Assembly: GCA_028712345.1 (NCBI GenBank)
Contig: JAQTQF010000125.1
Span: 1 to 5,725, forward strand
DNA from: Phycisphaerae bacterium
GTDB taxonomy: Bacteria; Planctomycetota; Phycisphaerae; Sedimentisphaerales; UBA12454
Length of the DNA: 5,725 bases
Direction of reading: 5' to 3'
Each line of letters opens with the position of its first letter. Position 1 is the stretch's first letter. Below are positions 5,116 to 5,725 of this stretch, one piece after another. The translations under genes and the position numbers were made by a program. Below the pieces are notes generated by a model, which saw nothing but the letters and a program-made list of their open reading frames with translations, did not search any database and had not been told where the DNA came from.

Positions 5116-5725
5116 ATGGATAAAAAAGAAAACTGCGGCTTGTTCGGAGTCTTTGGCGATGCCGATGCAGCCGAAAAAACTTTCTTCGCTCTTCACAGTC
5201 TTCAGCATCGCGGCCAGGAATCTGCAGGAATCGCGACCAGCAACGGCGGGGCTATAAACTGTCATGTTGGTATGGGACAGGTCAGCCGAGTTTTTCGAGG
5301 CAGCAAAACCACCCTTGAGCGGCTCAAAAATCCAATAGCCATCGGCCATGTCAGATATTCGACCACAGGCTCAAGAAATCTCGCCAATGCTCAGCCGATT
5401 TTGAGTGAATACTCAAGGGGACAGGTGGCCGTTGCTCATAACGGAAATTTAATCAACGCCTCGCTCCTCAGAGACGAATACGAAGCCTACGGCCATATAT
5501 TCAAATCGACAAACGATACTGAAATAATAGTTCATCTTCTCGCAAAGCCTTCCCATGTATCCAAGCCCGACCCGCTCGGCCATGTTCTCAACCATTTGCA
5601 GGGAGCTTATTCTCTGCTCTTTTTATTTCCCGACAGAATAGAAGCCGCCAGAGACCCGTTCGGCGTAAGGCCGCTGTGCCTTGGTCAAACAAAAAACGGA
5701 GCGTACTGCGTCGCAAGCGAATCGT
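5116..5725 (+). CDS. purF: Amidophosphoribosyltransferase PurF, N-terminal part (partial)
   Basis: First committed step of purine synthesis: glutamine plus PRPP gives 5-phosphoribosylamine. Seen in the 203 residues present: a six-residue propeptide MDKKEN, then Cys7, which becomes the N-terminal nucleophile of the class II glutamine amidotransferase domain after cleavage (CGLFGVFG); LHSLQHRGQESAGIA (26-40); IGHVRYSTTGS (76-86), where Arg80 should bind the glutamine carboxylate; AHNGNLIN (107-114); STNDTEII (131-138); and ARDPFGVRPL near the end. The full protein is usually about 470-510 residues, so the phosphoribosyltransferase domain lies beyond the window. The propeptide places it with self-processing PurF enzymes such as that of Bacillus subtilis; the cysteines of a 4Fe-4S cluster would be in the missing part. 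ATG 5116 is the first start after the in-frame stop at 5092-5094 and gives a correct propeptide. Confidence 0.96.
   Translation, partial: MDKKENCGLFGVFGDADAAEKTFFALHSLQHRGQESAGIATSNGGAINCHVGMGQVSRVFRGSKTTLERLKNPIAIGHVRYSTTGSRNLANAQPILSEYSRGQVAVAHNGNLINASLLRDEYEAYGHIFKSTNDTEIIVHLLAKPSHVSKPDPLGHVLNHLQGAYSLLFLFPDRIEAARDPFGVRPLCLGQTKNGAYCVASES

Noticed and set aside
5065..5349. Minus-strand open frame of 94 codons over the purF start
   Set aside because: It is a shadow of purF, whose frame has strong family motifs across the same bases; the translated minus-strand product resembles no family I know.

Overview
This 5.7 kb window is ordinary bacterial chromosome with five protein genes. Four lie head to tail on the minus strand and one lies on the plus strand. 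From the right, the minus-strand genes are a PfkB/ribokinase-family sugar kinase (3959-4918), a MetX-MetW fusion for methionine synthesis (2049-3815), a tRNA-dihydrouridine synthase (947-1918), and the N-terminal two thirds of a HemW-type radical SAM protein (1-786, running off the left edge). The plus-strand gene is the start of purF (5116-5725, running off the right edge), which is divergent from the kinase. No tRNA, rRNA, CRISPR array, transposase or phage gene was seen.

Organism (inference): moderate base composition, three of five genes without a Shine-Dalgarno sequence, a DLNFACPAPKVLRRARGG-type Dus active-site segment, and a MetX-MetW fusion fit a Planctomycetota bacterium, perhaps Phycisphaerae. 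This rests on remembered family features and not on a search, so it is moderate at best.

Functionally the genes are unrelated housekeeping and biosynthesis: methionine (acylation of homoserine), tRNA modification, heme handling, purine synthesis and sugar phosphorylation. Gaps of 130-200 bp separate them, so this is not a tight operon. Reasonable promoters are visible for metXW (perfect TATAAT) and purF (TTGACT-17-TACACT).

The less ordinary content is in the intergenic gaps. Upstream of hemW two mutually exclusive hairpins compete for one segment, and one of them buries the Shine-Dalgarno sequence. Between dus and hemW sits an ATTCCC-N8-GGGAAT palindrome. Between metXW and dus are two copies of a hairpin element whose stems differ by compensatory changes. 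In the metXW leader are five tandem heptamers in mirror order. I see no clear new multi-gene system here; the best leads are the fusion protein, the candidate hemW switch and the hairpin repeat family.
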